Positions 1 through 6,742 of a stretch of 32,068 bases of DNA are shown here, one piece after another. Position 1 is the first letter of the stretch; every line of letters begins with the position of its first letter. The DNA is taken from positions 1,272,929-1,304,996 of the forward strand of contig NZ_LT964761.1 in NCBI RefSeq assembly GCF_900240275.1, given 5' to 3'. The notes beneath the pieces are model-generated. The model was not told the origin of the DNA. It was given only the letters and a program-made list of their open reading frames with translations, and ran no database searches. The position numbers and the translations under genes were made by a program. The stretch comes from [Lactobacillus] timonensis (lineage in GTDB: Bacteria > Bacillota > Bacilli > Lactobacillales > Lactobacillaceae).

Positions 1-84
1 CTGACAAACTAATGAATAGTCATGACTTTTGTTCAAGTAGTCTTGAACTGCTCTAACTTTAAATTGATATGAATATTTAGACAT
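1..84 (-). CDS. IS3-family transposase OrfA, N-terminal 28 codons only (runs off window)
   Basis: The start codon is ATG at 84-82 on the minus strand, preceded by a GGGG Shine-Dalgarno at 95-92 with 7 bases between. The translation begins MSKYSYQFKVRAVQDYL, identical to the start of the complete OrfA at 32014. The reading frame is open to the window edge. It is cut by the window, so whether this copy is intact cannot be judged. Confidence 0.8.
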   Translation of the reverse strand, partial: MSKYSYQFKVRAVQDYLNKSHDYSLVCQ

Positions 85-91
85 AAAAATA

Positions 92-129
92 CCCCAGAAT
101 TGTTAGATTCGTGTCTAACAATTCTAGGG
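92..129 (-). promoter_or_regulatory. IS hairpin masking the orfA ribosome site (copy 1)
   Basis: A 12-bp perfect inverted repeat (96-107 with 114-125, 6-base loop) is extended by CCC/GGG pairing (127-129 with 92-94) across one mismatch. The GGG arm is the orfA Shine-Dalgarno sequence. A transcript entering the element from outside would fold this hairpin and hide the ribosome site. A transcript started at or inside the element end would lack the 5' arm. The same structure is present in copy 2 at 32022-32059. The structure is seen; the protective role is inferred from IS10/IS50. Confidence 0.65.
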
Positions 130-138
130 CACTTCAAA

Positions 139-158
139 CTGCTGACGGCTTTTAATAC
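139..158 (-). terminator. Possible remnant (one arm) of the nhaC terminator, split by the IS
   Basis: Downstream of the nhaC stop the minus strand reads AAAAGCCGTCAGCAG and then runs directly into the IS end. An A-run followed by GCCGTCAG is typical of the ascending arm of a bidirectional terminator, but no descending arm follows. On the plus strand it reads CTGACGGCTTTT, like the descending arm plus T-tract. The most economical reading is that the IS landed in or near the hairpin loop; the other half would lie beyond the element, outside the window. Confidence 0.35.
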
Positions 159-165
159 TTCATAA

Positions 166-1542
166 TTATTTATTTGAATGCTGAGCCCACTTAAGGCCAA
201 TGCCGGTCCAACCACTGGCAATAGAAAACAGCGGTGACAGAAGGCTAAAGAAAGTAAAGGGCAGGAAGTGTAAAACTGGAACGTTGAGTGTTGCTGCGGC
301 AAAAGAACCGGCGACACCCCAGGGAATCAAGTAGTTAATTACTGAGCCCCCGTCCTCGAGTACCCGTGATAGCGCCAGTGGATCCAACCCTAGTTTGAAG
401 AACGGTTCCTTGAAGGCCCGACCAGGGAGGATAACTGATAGGTATTGTTCACCAATGAAGACGTTCACGCCAATTCCAGATAAAATGGTCGCGGTGATTA
501 ACCGGCCTGGGTTCATCAGGTGTTTAATTAACGGGTTGAGTGCCGTTTGAATGACGTGGAACTTCATTAGTACCCCGCCCAGTGAAAGGGTCATAACAAT
601 TAGGCTGACAGTTCCCATCATGCTAGAAATTCCACCACGGCTGAGGAGAGCATTAACTGACTGGTCGCTAGTGTGGGCCACAAACCCGTCGGTAATCAAG
701 TTAACAAGTGCCTTCAGTGAGTAGTGCGGCTGACTGCAGAAGATCATGATAACAGCCGTGAAGATGTTAATAAATAACGTGGGAATAGCAGGAATCTTTA
801 ACCAGGCACAGGCAAACATTAAGATGATCGGTAGCGCAGCCCACCAGCTGATAGTAAAGGAATGGTTTAAGACAGCAACCGTTTTAGCAACGTGGTTCGC
901 GGCCAGTGATTCATGGTGACCACCGAGAATCCAGAAAAGTATTAGTGAGATGATCCAGGCAGGAATTGTTGTCCACATCATGTTTTTGATGTGCTTGAAG
1001 AGGTCACTGCCGGCAACTGCTGAAGCGAGGTTAGTTGAGTCAGAAAGTGGCGACATTTTATCGCCAAAGATGGCTCCCGACAGGATGGCCCCCGCAATAA
1101 GCGCATCATTGACGTGCATGGTGATCCCCATTCCTAGTAAGGCAATGCCAATAGTAGAAATAGTGGTAAACCCACTCCCGATGGAAACCCCGATTAATGA
1201 GCAAACGATGAACACAGATGGGACGAAGAAGCTTCCGCTGATCAGTTTAAAACCCAGAACCATGATGCTGGGAATGATTCCAGCTTTAATCCACACGGCG
1301 ATTAGCGCCCCGATTAACAGGAAAATAAAGATAGGAATAATCGCTGTACCAATTCCTTCTTTGATCCCATCATGGATATCGTCCCAACTGGCTCCCCGGA
1401 TTTTAGCCCAGAAGACAATTAAACCAACCGTGAAAAGAACTGGGATTTGTGGGCTGAGGCCAAGATGGATAACGGACGTTCCCAAAATAATCAGCATCAG
1501 TAACAGGACAATTATGGCTTCGGTAAAACCAATTTTTTTCAT
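166..1542 (-). CDS. nhaC: NhaC-family transporter, probable tyrosine uptake (T-box controlled)
   Basis: A 458-residue polytopic membrane protein with about eleven to twelve hydrophobic segments. The NhaC-family signature region GDKMSPLSDSTNLA is at residues 160-173, and a conserved glycine/serine-rich helix (SIGSGFTTISTIG) lies near residue 120. Family members are annotated as Na+/H+ antiporters, but some lactobacillal homologues are thought to import tyrosine. The ATG at 1542 is chosen because GGAGGAAGG sits 5-8 bases upstream; the longer frame from 1581 would start inside the leader terminator. The gene stands alone on the minus strand, divergent from folC, behind a T-box leader whose specifier triplet is TAC. 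A tyrosine-related substrate is therefore more likely than plain sodium/proton exchange; that is inference. The IS copy lies 29 bases past the stop codon. Confidence 0.85.
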   Translation of the reverse strand: MKKIGFTEAIIVLLLMLIILGTSVIHLGLSPQIPVLFTVGLIVFWAKIRGASWDDIHDGIKEGIGTAIIPIFIFLLIGALIAVWIKAGIIPSIMVLGFKLISGSFFVPSVFIVCSLIGVSIGSGFTTISTIGIALLGMGITMHVNDALIAGAILSGAIFGDKMSPLSDSTNLASAVAGSDLFKHIKNMMWTTIPAWIISLILFWILGGHHESLAANHVAKTVAVLNHSFTISWWAALPIILMFACAWLKIPAIPTLFINIFTAVIMIFCSQPHYSLKALVNLITDGFVAHTSDQSVNALLSRGGISSMMGTVSLIVMTLSLGGVLMKFHVIQTALNPLIKHLMNPGRLITATILSGIGVNVFIGEQYLSVILPGRAFKEPFFKLGLDPLALSRVLEDGGSVINYLIPWGVAGSFAAATLNVPVLHFLPFTFFSLLSPLFSIASGWTGIGLKWAQHSNK

Positions 1543-1561
1543 TTTCCTTCCTCCTCGCAAT

Positions 1562-1593
1562 AAAAAAACCGTCAATCGCAACGCGACTGACGG
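1562..1593 (-). terminator. T-box attenuator terminator of the nhaC leader
   Basis: On the minus strand an 11-bp stem (CCGTCAGTCGC pairing with GCGATTGACGG, one G-T pair) with a 3-base loop is followed by seven T's. It follows the T-box core and ends 20 bases before the start codon, as expected for the OFF structure of the leader. Confidence 0.85.
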
Positions 1594-1780
1594 GACGATG
1601 AATACCGTGGTACCACCCGACTGACGGCTAAGCCGCCAACTCTTACCGGAAGATAACGGGCCCGATCATAACCGAATCAACATGATCGTCACGGTATTTC
1701 GTAGCGGGCGCCTGATCAGCTTTCACCAGCCGCTGACTCTCTTACGCTTAACACTCGTTACTACTTCGACGAAATTGATT
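1562..1780 (-). promoter_or_regulatory. T-box riboswitch leader, specifier TAC (Tyr)
   Basis: On the minus strand the leader contains the T-box core GGGTGGTACCACGG (about 1617-1604). Its bulge TGGT would pair with a tRNA end having A73, as tRNA-Tyr does. Upstream lie Stem I elements: GAAGTAGTAACGAG on the 5' side, the distal-loop motif AGAGAGTCAGCGGCTGGTGAAAG (in part, near 1740), and on the 3' side CTACGAAATACCGTGACG. CGTC/GACG and GTAG/CTAC pair to bracket an internal loop carrying TAC at 1696-1694, the Tyr codon. A terminator follows. Uncharged tRNA-Tyr would stabilise the antiterminator and switch on the NhaC-type gene. The T-box is near certain; the Tyr assignment is good but made by eye. 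Confidence 0.88.
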
Positions 1781-1786
1781 GCTGAA

Positions 1787-1815
1787 ATAATAACGTAAAA
1801 GCCGGTGGTCGTCAA
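1787..1815 (-). promoter_or_regulatory. Sigma-A promoter for the T-box/nhaC transcript
   Basis: On the minus strand: -35 TTGACG (1815-1810), 17-base spacer, -10 TATTAT (1792-1787). The predicted start near 1780 gives a leader of about 240 bases that contains all of Stem I. Confidence 0.75.
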
Positions 1816-1853
1816 TAGCAAAATTAAAAAATGATGAGAATTCCTTAAAAAAC

Positions 1854-1882
1854 TTGAGTCGACAGATTCTGACCGCGATAAT
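1854..1882 (+). promoter_or_regulatory. Candidate promoter for folC
   Basis: TTGAGT (1854-1859), 17 bases, GATAAT (1877-1882). It would start near 1889 and give a very short 5' UTR of about 12 bases, just covering the ribosome site. It is divergent from, and about 40 bases from, the nhaC leader promoter. Confidence 0.45.
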
Positions 1883-1900
1883 ACCAGTGAGGTGTTTGAG

Positions 1901-3223
1901 ATGACGACAATTAATAACTATCAACAGGCGCTTGCTTTTATTCACGGACGAACCAAGTTTAAAAAGGTGCCAACACTGGACCGGATGCGGCTATTTTTAA
2001 AGATGCTTGGTAATCCGCAGACTAGTCTTCGTTATCTGCACGTTACCGGGACGAACGGCAAAGGATCAGTTGTAGCAATGATGAGGGAAATTTTGATGGC
2101 TCACGGCTTGAGTGTAGGAACATTTACCTCGCCCTTCATTACTCGTTTTAACGAGCGGATTGCCATTGATGGTAAACCAATTGCAGATGACGACCTCGTG
2201 AGGATTACGTCCCGCGTTGCTGCGGTGGTGGACACATTGGACCAGCAGCTAGCTAGCGGGGGACCAACAGAGTTTGAAATTGACACTGCGATTATGTTTT
2301 GTTACTTTGCTGAAATCCAACCCGATGTGGTCATTTTAGAAGTGGGGATTGGCGGAACTTACGATTCGACCAATGTCATCACTAACCCGTTGGCAACGGC
2401 GATCACTAGTGTGGGTTATGACCACATGAAGTACTTGGGGCCGACGCTTGCAGACATTGCCCAGCAAAAAGCGGGGATTATGAAAGACGGCCGGCCAATG
2501 GTGGTTGGCAAACTACCAGCAACTGCAATGACAGTCGTCAGAAAAGCTGCTGGCGACCACCATGTGCAGTTACTACTGTCGGGAGCGGATTTTGCTGTCA
2601 AGAGTCTTCAGGATGGTGCGCTTTTTCCGATGATCAACTACCAGAGTGATGATCTAACGCTTTCCAAGGTAACCTTATCGCTGGCCGGTGAATACCAGGT
2701 GGAAAATGCTGGGGTAGCAGTTACCCTAGCCCTCCTCGCTTTGTCAAAGATTGGCGTCCCGGTTGATAAACGTGCGATCATTCAAGGCTTAACGACCACG
2801 CACTGGCCAGGGCGGATGGAATTAGTGAATTCATCGCCAGCTGTTATTTTAGACGGTGCCCATAACCTTCCTGGTATTCAAGCACTTTGTCAAACGATCG
2901 CTGATGATTTTGCCGACCGGGATGTTTACTTGCTGGTAGCTATTCTGGCTGATAAGCAGTATGAGGCCATGCTGGGCGAACTGGCTGCGTTACCTAATGT
3001 TCATTTAACTGTGACACGATTCGCTGGTCCGGGCAAGAAGCGGCCCAGTGCAGATTTAACTGCCACTTTAGCGCAGTTACGGACCCATTATCCGGCCCAA
3101 GAGGTTGATAATTGGCAAACCGCTTTTGTTGACATTGCGCACCGGCTTTCAACAGATGATGTGTTTATTATTACCGGCTCACTTTACTTTATCTCTGACG
3201 TTCGTCACCTGATGATGGATTAG
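1901..3223 (+). CDS. folC: Bifunctional folylpolyglutamate synthase / dihydrofolate synthase
   Basis: A 440-residue cytosolic Mur-ligase-fold enzyme that adds glutamate to dihydropteroate and to reduced folates, using ATP. The P-loop HVTGTNGKGS is at residues 47-56. The central region includes the family motif EVGIGGTYDSTN and the C-terminal ligase domain carries LDGAHN. Length is normal for FolC. ATG at 1901 is preferred over GTG at 1892 because GTGAGGTG at 1887-1894 is spaced 6 bases from it and would overlap the GTG start. It is the first plus-strand gene of the block. A terminator hairpin follows directly and also contains the radC ribosome site. Confidence 0.93.
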   Translation: MTTINNYQQALAFIHGRTKFKKVPTLDRMRLFLKMLGNPQTSLRYLHVTGTNGKGSVVAMMREILMAHGLSVGTFTSPFITRFNERIAIDGKPIADDDLVRITSRVAAVVDTLDQQLASGGPTEFEIDTAIMFCYFAEIQPDVVILEVGIGGTYDSTNVITNPLATAITSVGYDHMKYLGPTLADIAQQKAGIMKDGRPMVVGKLPATAMTVVRKAAGDHHVQLLLSGADFAVKSLQDGALFPMINYQSDDLTLSKVTLSLAGEYQVENAGVAVTLALLALSKIGVPVDKRAIIQGLTTTHWPGRMELVNSSPAVILDGAHNLPGIQALCQTIADDFADRDVYLLVAILADKQYEAMLGELAALPNVHLTVTRFAGPGKKRPSADLTATLAQLRTHYPAQEVDNWQTAFVDIAHRLSTDDVFIITGSLYFISDVRHLMMD

Positions 3224-3237
3224 TTAGAAACGATTGG

Positions 3238-3273
3238 ACCTCCCGTACTTAATTGGCAGGGAGGTTTTATTTA
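3238..3273 (+). terminator. Hairpin terminator of folC containing the radC ribosome site
   Basis: ACCTCCC (3238-3244) pairs perfectly with GGGAGGT (3259-3265) across a 14-base loop, followed by TTTATTTA. The descending arm GGGAGG is also the only Shine-Dalgarno sequence for radC (ATG at 3274, 9 bases away). Any read-through RNA would therefore hold that site in the stem. Confidence 0.6.
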
Positions 3274-3900
3274 ATGAACAAAGAAACGACCACGTTTGAC
3301 CAATTGCTGACTGCATCACTCCAATACGCTGATAACGCTGATCGATTGAGAGAACTGTTTATCAAATCTTGTCCAACACCAGGAGATTTCAAGCGGTTGA
3401 GTTTAGATGAGGAAAACGACTTGCTGGTGGAATCACGCGGACAGCTAGGACCGTTGTTGGCCGCAATGCGGCTTGGCCAGTTGACGCTGACTAGTCAACC
3501 AATTACATACGGAACGGCTTATTCCAGCAGTGCCTTAGGAGAGGCAATGGTAGACAGGTTGGCTAGTGAGGCTTGTGAGATGGTAGTGATTGCTTGTACT
3601 GATGTTCACAATGAAATTATTGCTCTTGAGACCCTTTTCAAGGGTGGACAGGCGGAATGTCATGTTTACCCGGAGGAAATTCTTCGTTATGCGTTAAAGA
3701 ATGGTGCGCACGGCTTGATTATGATACACAATCACCCGAGCGGTAAGCCCACACCATCTGGTTGCGACCTCAAATTGATGAAACGACTTCAATCAGCTTG
3801 TTCCATTGTCGGCTTGCAATTACTTGATTGTTTAATTACAGGACGAGAAGACTACTATTCGATGCGTGAAACGGAAAGTAACAGTTGCGTAGCTGGATAG
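3274..3900 (+). CDS. radC: RadC-family JAMM/MPN domain protein
   Basis: A 208-residue protein. The C-terminal MPN(+) domain (about residues 80-205) has the JAMM metal-site signature HNHPSG at 152-157 with D165 downstream and a conserved glutamate region near 115-120, as expected for a zinc site. The usual N-terminal helix-hairpin-helix half (about 1-70) is short and poorly conserved: I see no GIG-type hairpin. The molecular role of RadC is unsettled; the early repair assignment was withdrawn, and links to recombination or competence are reported. ATG 3274 is chosen because GGGAGG lies 9 bases upstream; a TTG at 3253 has no ribosome site. It sits between folC and mreB, the usual place in Firmicutes. 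Confidence 0.88.
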   Translation: MNKETTTFDQLLTASLQYADNADRLRELFIKSCPTPGDFKRLSLDEENDLLVESRGQLGPLLAAMRLGQLTLTSQPITYGTAYSSSALGEAMVDRLASEACEMVVIACTDVHNEIIALETLFKGGQAECHVYPEEILRYALKNGAHGLIMIHNHPSGKPTPSGCDLKLMKRLQSACSIVGLQLLDCLITGREDYYSMRETESNSCVAG

Positions 3901-3986
3901 TTTAAGATTTGCTTACCTTCCGCAATAAGCAGTGAGCTTTCGGAGAGAAAGTTGTATAGTATGACTGTTAATTGGCTAAATGCCTA

Positions 3987-3995
3987 TGTTATAAT
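3987..3995 (+). promoter_or_regulatory. Extended -10 promoter for mreBCD
   Basis: TGTTATAAT is an extended -10 element with a perfect TATAAT at 3990-3995. The -35 region (TGTTAA at 3966-3971) is weak. It lies 59 bases before the mreB start. Confidence 0.6.
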
Positions 3996-4053
3996 GACAA
4001 AGATATTGATCTGACTACTAAACCATGAATAGTTAACGAAGGGAAGAAACACA

Positions 4054-5058
4054 TTGCTAGGAATGGGAAATAAAAATATTGGCATTGACCTCGGTACTGC
4101 TAATACAATTGTTTACATCGAAGGTAAGGGAATTGTGCTGCGCGAACCATCCGTGGTTGCTCGCAACACCAAGACTAACGAAGTGATTGCCGTGGGTGAA
4201 GAAGCACGAGATATGATCGGGCGGACACCTGCCAGCATTACCGCCATTCGGCCAATGAAGGATGGGGTAATCGCCGATTATGACACGACGGTTGCCATGA
4301 TGCAGTACTACATGAACAAGGCGCTGGGAAAGAATGCTGGCAAGCCTTATGTGATGGTCTGTGTTCCGACTGGCATTACCGAAGTAGAAAAGCGGGCCGT
4401 TATTGATGCTACTCGTGTTGCTGGTGCGCGTGACGCCTACGTCATTGAAGAACCATTTGCGGCTGCAATCGGTGCTGGTCTTCCGGTAATGGATCCAACG
4501 GGGAGCATGGTTGTTGACATCGGTGGTGGAACGACTGATGTGGCGACAATTTCTCTTGGCGGGATTGTTTCCAGCCGTTCCATTCGAATGGCTGGCGATA
4601 AGATGAATGATGCCATCGCCCAGTTTGTTCGCAACGAGAAAAACCTGTTGATTGGTGAAAGGACTGCCGAAAAATTGAAGTGGGACATTGGTTCTGCTTC
4701 TCCTGAGGCAGCTGCTGAAATGGGAACCACTGAAGTGCGTGGCCGTGACCTGGTCACTGGTTTACCAAAGACGATGGAAGTTTCAGCGGTCGACGTCTCA
4801 AAGGCACTGCAGGATGTTGTTGAACAAATTATTGCAGCAATTAAAGGGACGCTAGAAGAAACTTCACCGGAAATTGCGGCGGACGTGATTGACCACGGGA
4901 TCGTTCTGACTGGTGGCGGTGCTTTACTGAAACATTTACCCGAAGTCATTGCCGATGCAACGAAGGTGCCGGTCTTTATTGCTAACGACCCGCTTGACTG
5001 TGTGGCAATTGGGACTGGTGAATCACTCAAGAGCATTGATGTTATGAAGAAAAAGTAG
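4054..5058 (+). CDS. mreB: Rod shape-determining protein MreB (actin-like)
   Basis: A 334-residue bacterial actin. It forms membrane-bound filaments that direct lateral cell-wall synthesis by the elongasome. Phosphate 1 motif [10 protein letters not shown] is near residues 9-18, phosphate 2 motif [12 protein letters not shown] is around residue 155, and the adenosine motif LTGGGALL is around residue 287. Length is typical. TTG at 4054 is chosen as start: GAAGGGA lies 9 bases upstream, and the resulting [14 protein letters not shown] matches the usual MFG-G-xxIGIDLG opening. The ATG at 4063 is 18 bases from that site. It heads the mreBCD unit. A rod-shaped cell is implied, though the gene also exists in some short ovoid lactobacilli. 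Confidence 0.95.
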   Translation: MLGMGNKNIGIDLGTANTIVYIEGKGIVLREPSVVARNTKTNEVIAVGEEARDMIGRTPASITAIRPMKDGVIADYDTTVAMMQYYMNKALGKNAGKPYVMVCVPTGITEVEKRAVIDATRVAGARDAYVIEEPFAAAIGAGLPVMDPTGSMVVDIGGGTTDVATISLGGIVSSRSIRMAGDKMNDAIAQFVRNEKNLLIGERTAEKLKWDIGSASPEAAAEMGTTEVRGRDLVTGLPKTMEVSAVDVSKALQDVVEQIIAAIKGTLEETSPEIAADVIDHGIVLTGGGALLKHLPEVIADATKVPVFIANDPLDCVAIGTGESLKSIDVMKKK

Positions 5059-5099
5059 GCGAGGTTGAGCAGTTTGCTCAGTGAGCCGGTAATGATGGG

Positions 5100-5141
5100 C
5101 GGGGCTGGTTGCAAAACGCTTTGTTTTGTCCAGCCCCGTTT
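5100..5141 (+). terminator. Partial terminator hairpin between mreB and mreC
   Basis: CGGGGCTGG (5100-5108) pairs with CCAGCCCCG (5130-5138), and an inner CAAAAC/GTTTTG pairing stacks in the loop. The T-tract is short (GTTTC), so it probably attenuates rather than ends transcription, lowering mreCD relative to mreB. Confidence 0.5.
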
Positions 5142-5175
5142 CAATATCTTAAGTTTTTAAGTTGGAGGTAAAGGG

Positions 5176-6033
5176 ATGCACAAGTTTTTTTCGAATCGCC
5201 GACTGGTGATTACCGTCGTCATCCTGATAGTCTGTTTTGGGTTAATGGCCGGGTCCGTGGTTTTACGAAATCGCCGAAATACGCCGCCGTTAATCCAACA
5301 ATTTGGTAACGACGTGGTTGGTTTTGCTGATGCGGTAGTCGCCTATCCAGTCAATGCAGTGCAGGGCGGGATGGATTCTGTCTCCGAACTAGTTAACACT
5401 TACCAGGAAAACCGTGAATTAAAGCAGCAGGTTAACGAATTGGCACAGACCAAGGTCAGAGATCAGACGCTGGCAAAAGAAAACCGCCAATTGAAACGTG
5501 AACTGAAGTTGAATCGCTCCTTGACTGATTACCGGACAATCACTGCTTCGGTAATGGCTAGAACACCTTCAACCTGGCAACAGCAGCTAATAATTAATAA
5601 GGGTCAGACCAGTGGTGTTAAGAAGAATATGCCTGTAATGTCTGGTGCTGGACTCATTGGTCGGGTTGCAGAAGTGAACAAAACTAATTCTAAGGTTGAA
5701 TTGCTAAGTGATACTAGTGAATCTGCCAACCGTTTTGCCATTAGTATTGAAGGCGAAAACGGGAAGATGGTTAACGGCGTGATTACCGGTTACGATTCAT
5801 CGGCGAACCTCTTGGAAATGGGCCAAGTCACGACGAAAGCAAAGGTTAAAAAAGGAACCAAAGTTACCACTAGTGGAATGGGTGGCATTACCCCTAAGGG
5901 ACTTTATGTGGGGAAAGTCGCCGGTGTCGGCAAGGACGATTACGGTTTGAGTCAAAAGTTGTATATCAAGCCGGCAACTAACTTTAACGACATCAACATT
6001 GTGACGGTGGCCGAGTTAGATAGCGGGGAGTAG
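5176..6033 (+). CDS. mreC: Rod shape-determining protein MreC
   Basis: A 285-residue bitopic protein linking MreB to the extracytoplasmic synthesis machinery. A short cytoplasmic N-terminus is followed by one membrane helix (about residues 9-27), a coiled coil rich in E/K/L/Q (about 70-115) and a beta-rich external domain containing GAGLIGRV and a glycine-rich segment (MGGITPKGLYVGKV). Typical length. The start is supported by TTGGAGG upstream of ATG 5176. It ends in TAG at 6031-6033, 5 bases before mreD, so the two are translationally close. Confidence 0.93.
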   Translation: MHKFFSNRRLVITVVILIVCFGLMAGSVVLRNRRNTPPLIQQFGNDVVGFADAVVAYPVNAVQGGMDSVSELVNTYQENRELKQQVNELAQTKVRDQTLAKENRQLKRELKLNRSLTDYRTITASVMARTPSTWQQQLIINKGQTSGVKKNMPVMSGAGLIGRVAEVNKTNSKVELLSDTSESANRFAISIEGENGKMVNGVITGYDSSANLLEMGQVTTKAKVKKGTKVTTSGMGGITPKGLYVGKVAGVGKDDYGLSQKLYIKPATNFNDINIVTVAELDSGE

Positions 6034-6038
6034 TGACT

Positions 6039-6578
6039 ATGTACAGACTTTCACGTTTGAAATACGTCTTCCCGTTGGGACTGTTTGTTGCTCTTTTTTT
6101 AGACGGTAGCTTTAGTAAAATTTTTGCGCCCCTCATGTTTTCCTATCCATATTCAATGAGTAGTCAGTTGGTGATGCTCTGGCTAGTACTATCATTCTTC
6201 TTGGAAGAAAACATTCACATTCCGCTGGTGTGGTTTGCTGTCTTGGCTGGAGCTGTGGCGGACTTGTACTACTCAGGCATTTTAGGGCTCTTTATTTTTC
6301 TGTACCCGTTGATTATCTTATTAACGCGGGCCCTTGATCGTTTACTGGATCGAAACTTTTTAAACATGATTTTGATTTTCTTTATTGACTTAGTAGTTTT
6401 TGAGTCATTGAATTACCTGGCTTACAGAATTATCGGCGTTATCCACCAGGGATTCGGCGATTTTTTGGTTGATAGCCTGGCACCAACGCTGGCGCTTAAC
6501 CTGGTTTATTTTGTGATCTTTTTCTGGCCAGTCAGCCGGATTTATCACTGGGCGTTGAGTAAACGGCGCCGTGCGTAA
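6039..6578 (+). CDS. mreD: Rod shape-determining protein MreD
   Basis: A 179-residue integral membrane protein of the elongasome with about five hydrophobic helices and a basic C-terminal tail (SKRRRA). ATG 6039 is preferred: GCGGGGA ends about 9 bases upstream, while the GTG at 6033 overlaps the mreC stop and is too close to it. Membrane topology, length and position after mreC identify it; primary sequence conservation in this family is low. A strong terminator follows. Confidence 0.9.
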   Translation: MYRLSRLKYVFPLGLFVALFLDGSFSKIFAPLMFSYPYSMSSQLVMLWLVLSFFLEENIHIPLVWFAVLAGAVADLYYSGILGLFIFLYPLIILLTRALDRLLDRNFLNMILIFFIDLVVFESLNYLAYRIIGVIHQGFGDFLVDSLAPTLALNLVYFVIFFWPVSRIYHWALSKRRRA

Positions 6579-6622
6579 TGCTTAACAATATAAAAAGCGG
6601 ATATCTCGTTTGAATTATTGGT

Positions 6623-6670
6623 TAAAGTCTCCGGCGTGGCAACGCGCTAGGAGGCTTTATCTTTTCTCTA
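6623..6670 (+). terminator. Terminator of the mreBCD operon
   Basis: A 10-bp stem TAAAGTCTCC (6623-6632) with GGAGGCTTTA (6650-6659), including one G-T pair, has an inner GCGT/ACGC pairing. It is followed by TCTTTTC. Confidence 0.75.
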
Positions 6671-6685
6671 ATGCCATGCGTGGGC

Positions 6686-6714
6686 TTGTTATTGGCATTA
6701 AGCAACGTTATGAT
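6686..6714 (+). promoter_or_regulatory. Promoter for ymfF-ymfH
   Basis: TTGTTA (6686-6691), 17 bases, TATGAT (6709-6714). It lies just after the mre terminator and 29 bases before the ymfF start. Confidence 0.65.
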
Positions 6715-6742
6715 GATCAAGGATTGAAAAGGAGCGTGTGTT

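Larger units (their letters stand above)
1..136 (-). mobile_element. IS3-family (IS150-like) insertion sequence, left-end fragment at window edge
   Basis: Bases 1-138 are identical to 31931-32068, where the same sequence forms the promoter-proximal end of a complete IS3-family element. The outer end is taken at 136, because on the minus strand the element begins TGAAGTGC, matching the inverted repeat at the other end of the complete copy (30596). The fragment holds the first 28 codons of orfA and the hairpin in front of it. The rest of this copy lies outside the window to the left. The right flank (137 onward) is the 3' side of the NhaC-type gene. Confidence 0.85.

Noticed and set aside
950-1624. 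Long plus-strand open frame (224 codons) opposite the NhaC-type gene
   Set aside because: It lies antisense to a clear membrane transporter and the T-box terminator, has no ribosome site, and its composition mirrors the opposite strand.
4437-5144. 235-codon minus-strand frame opposite mreB
   Set aside because: Antisense shadow of a highly conserved gene; Ser/Pro/Ile-rich translation with no domain and no ribosome site.
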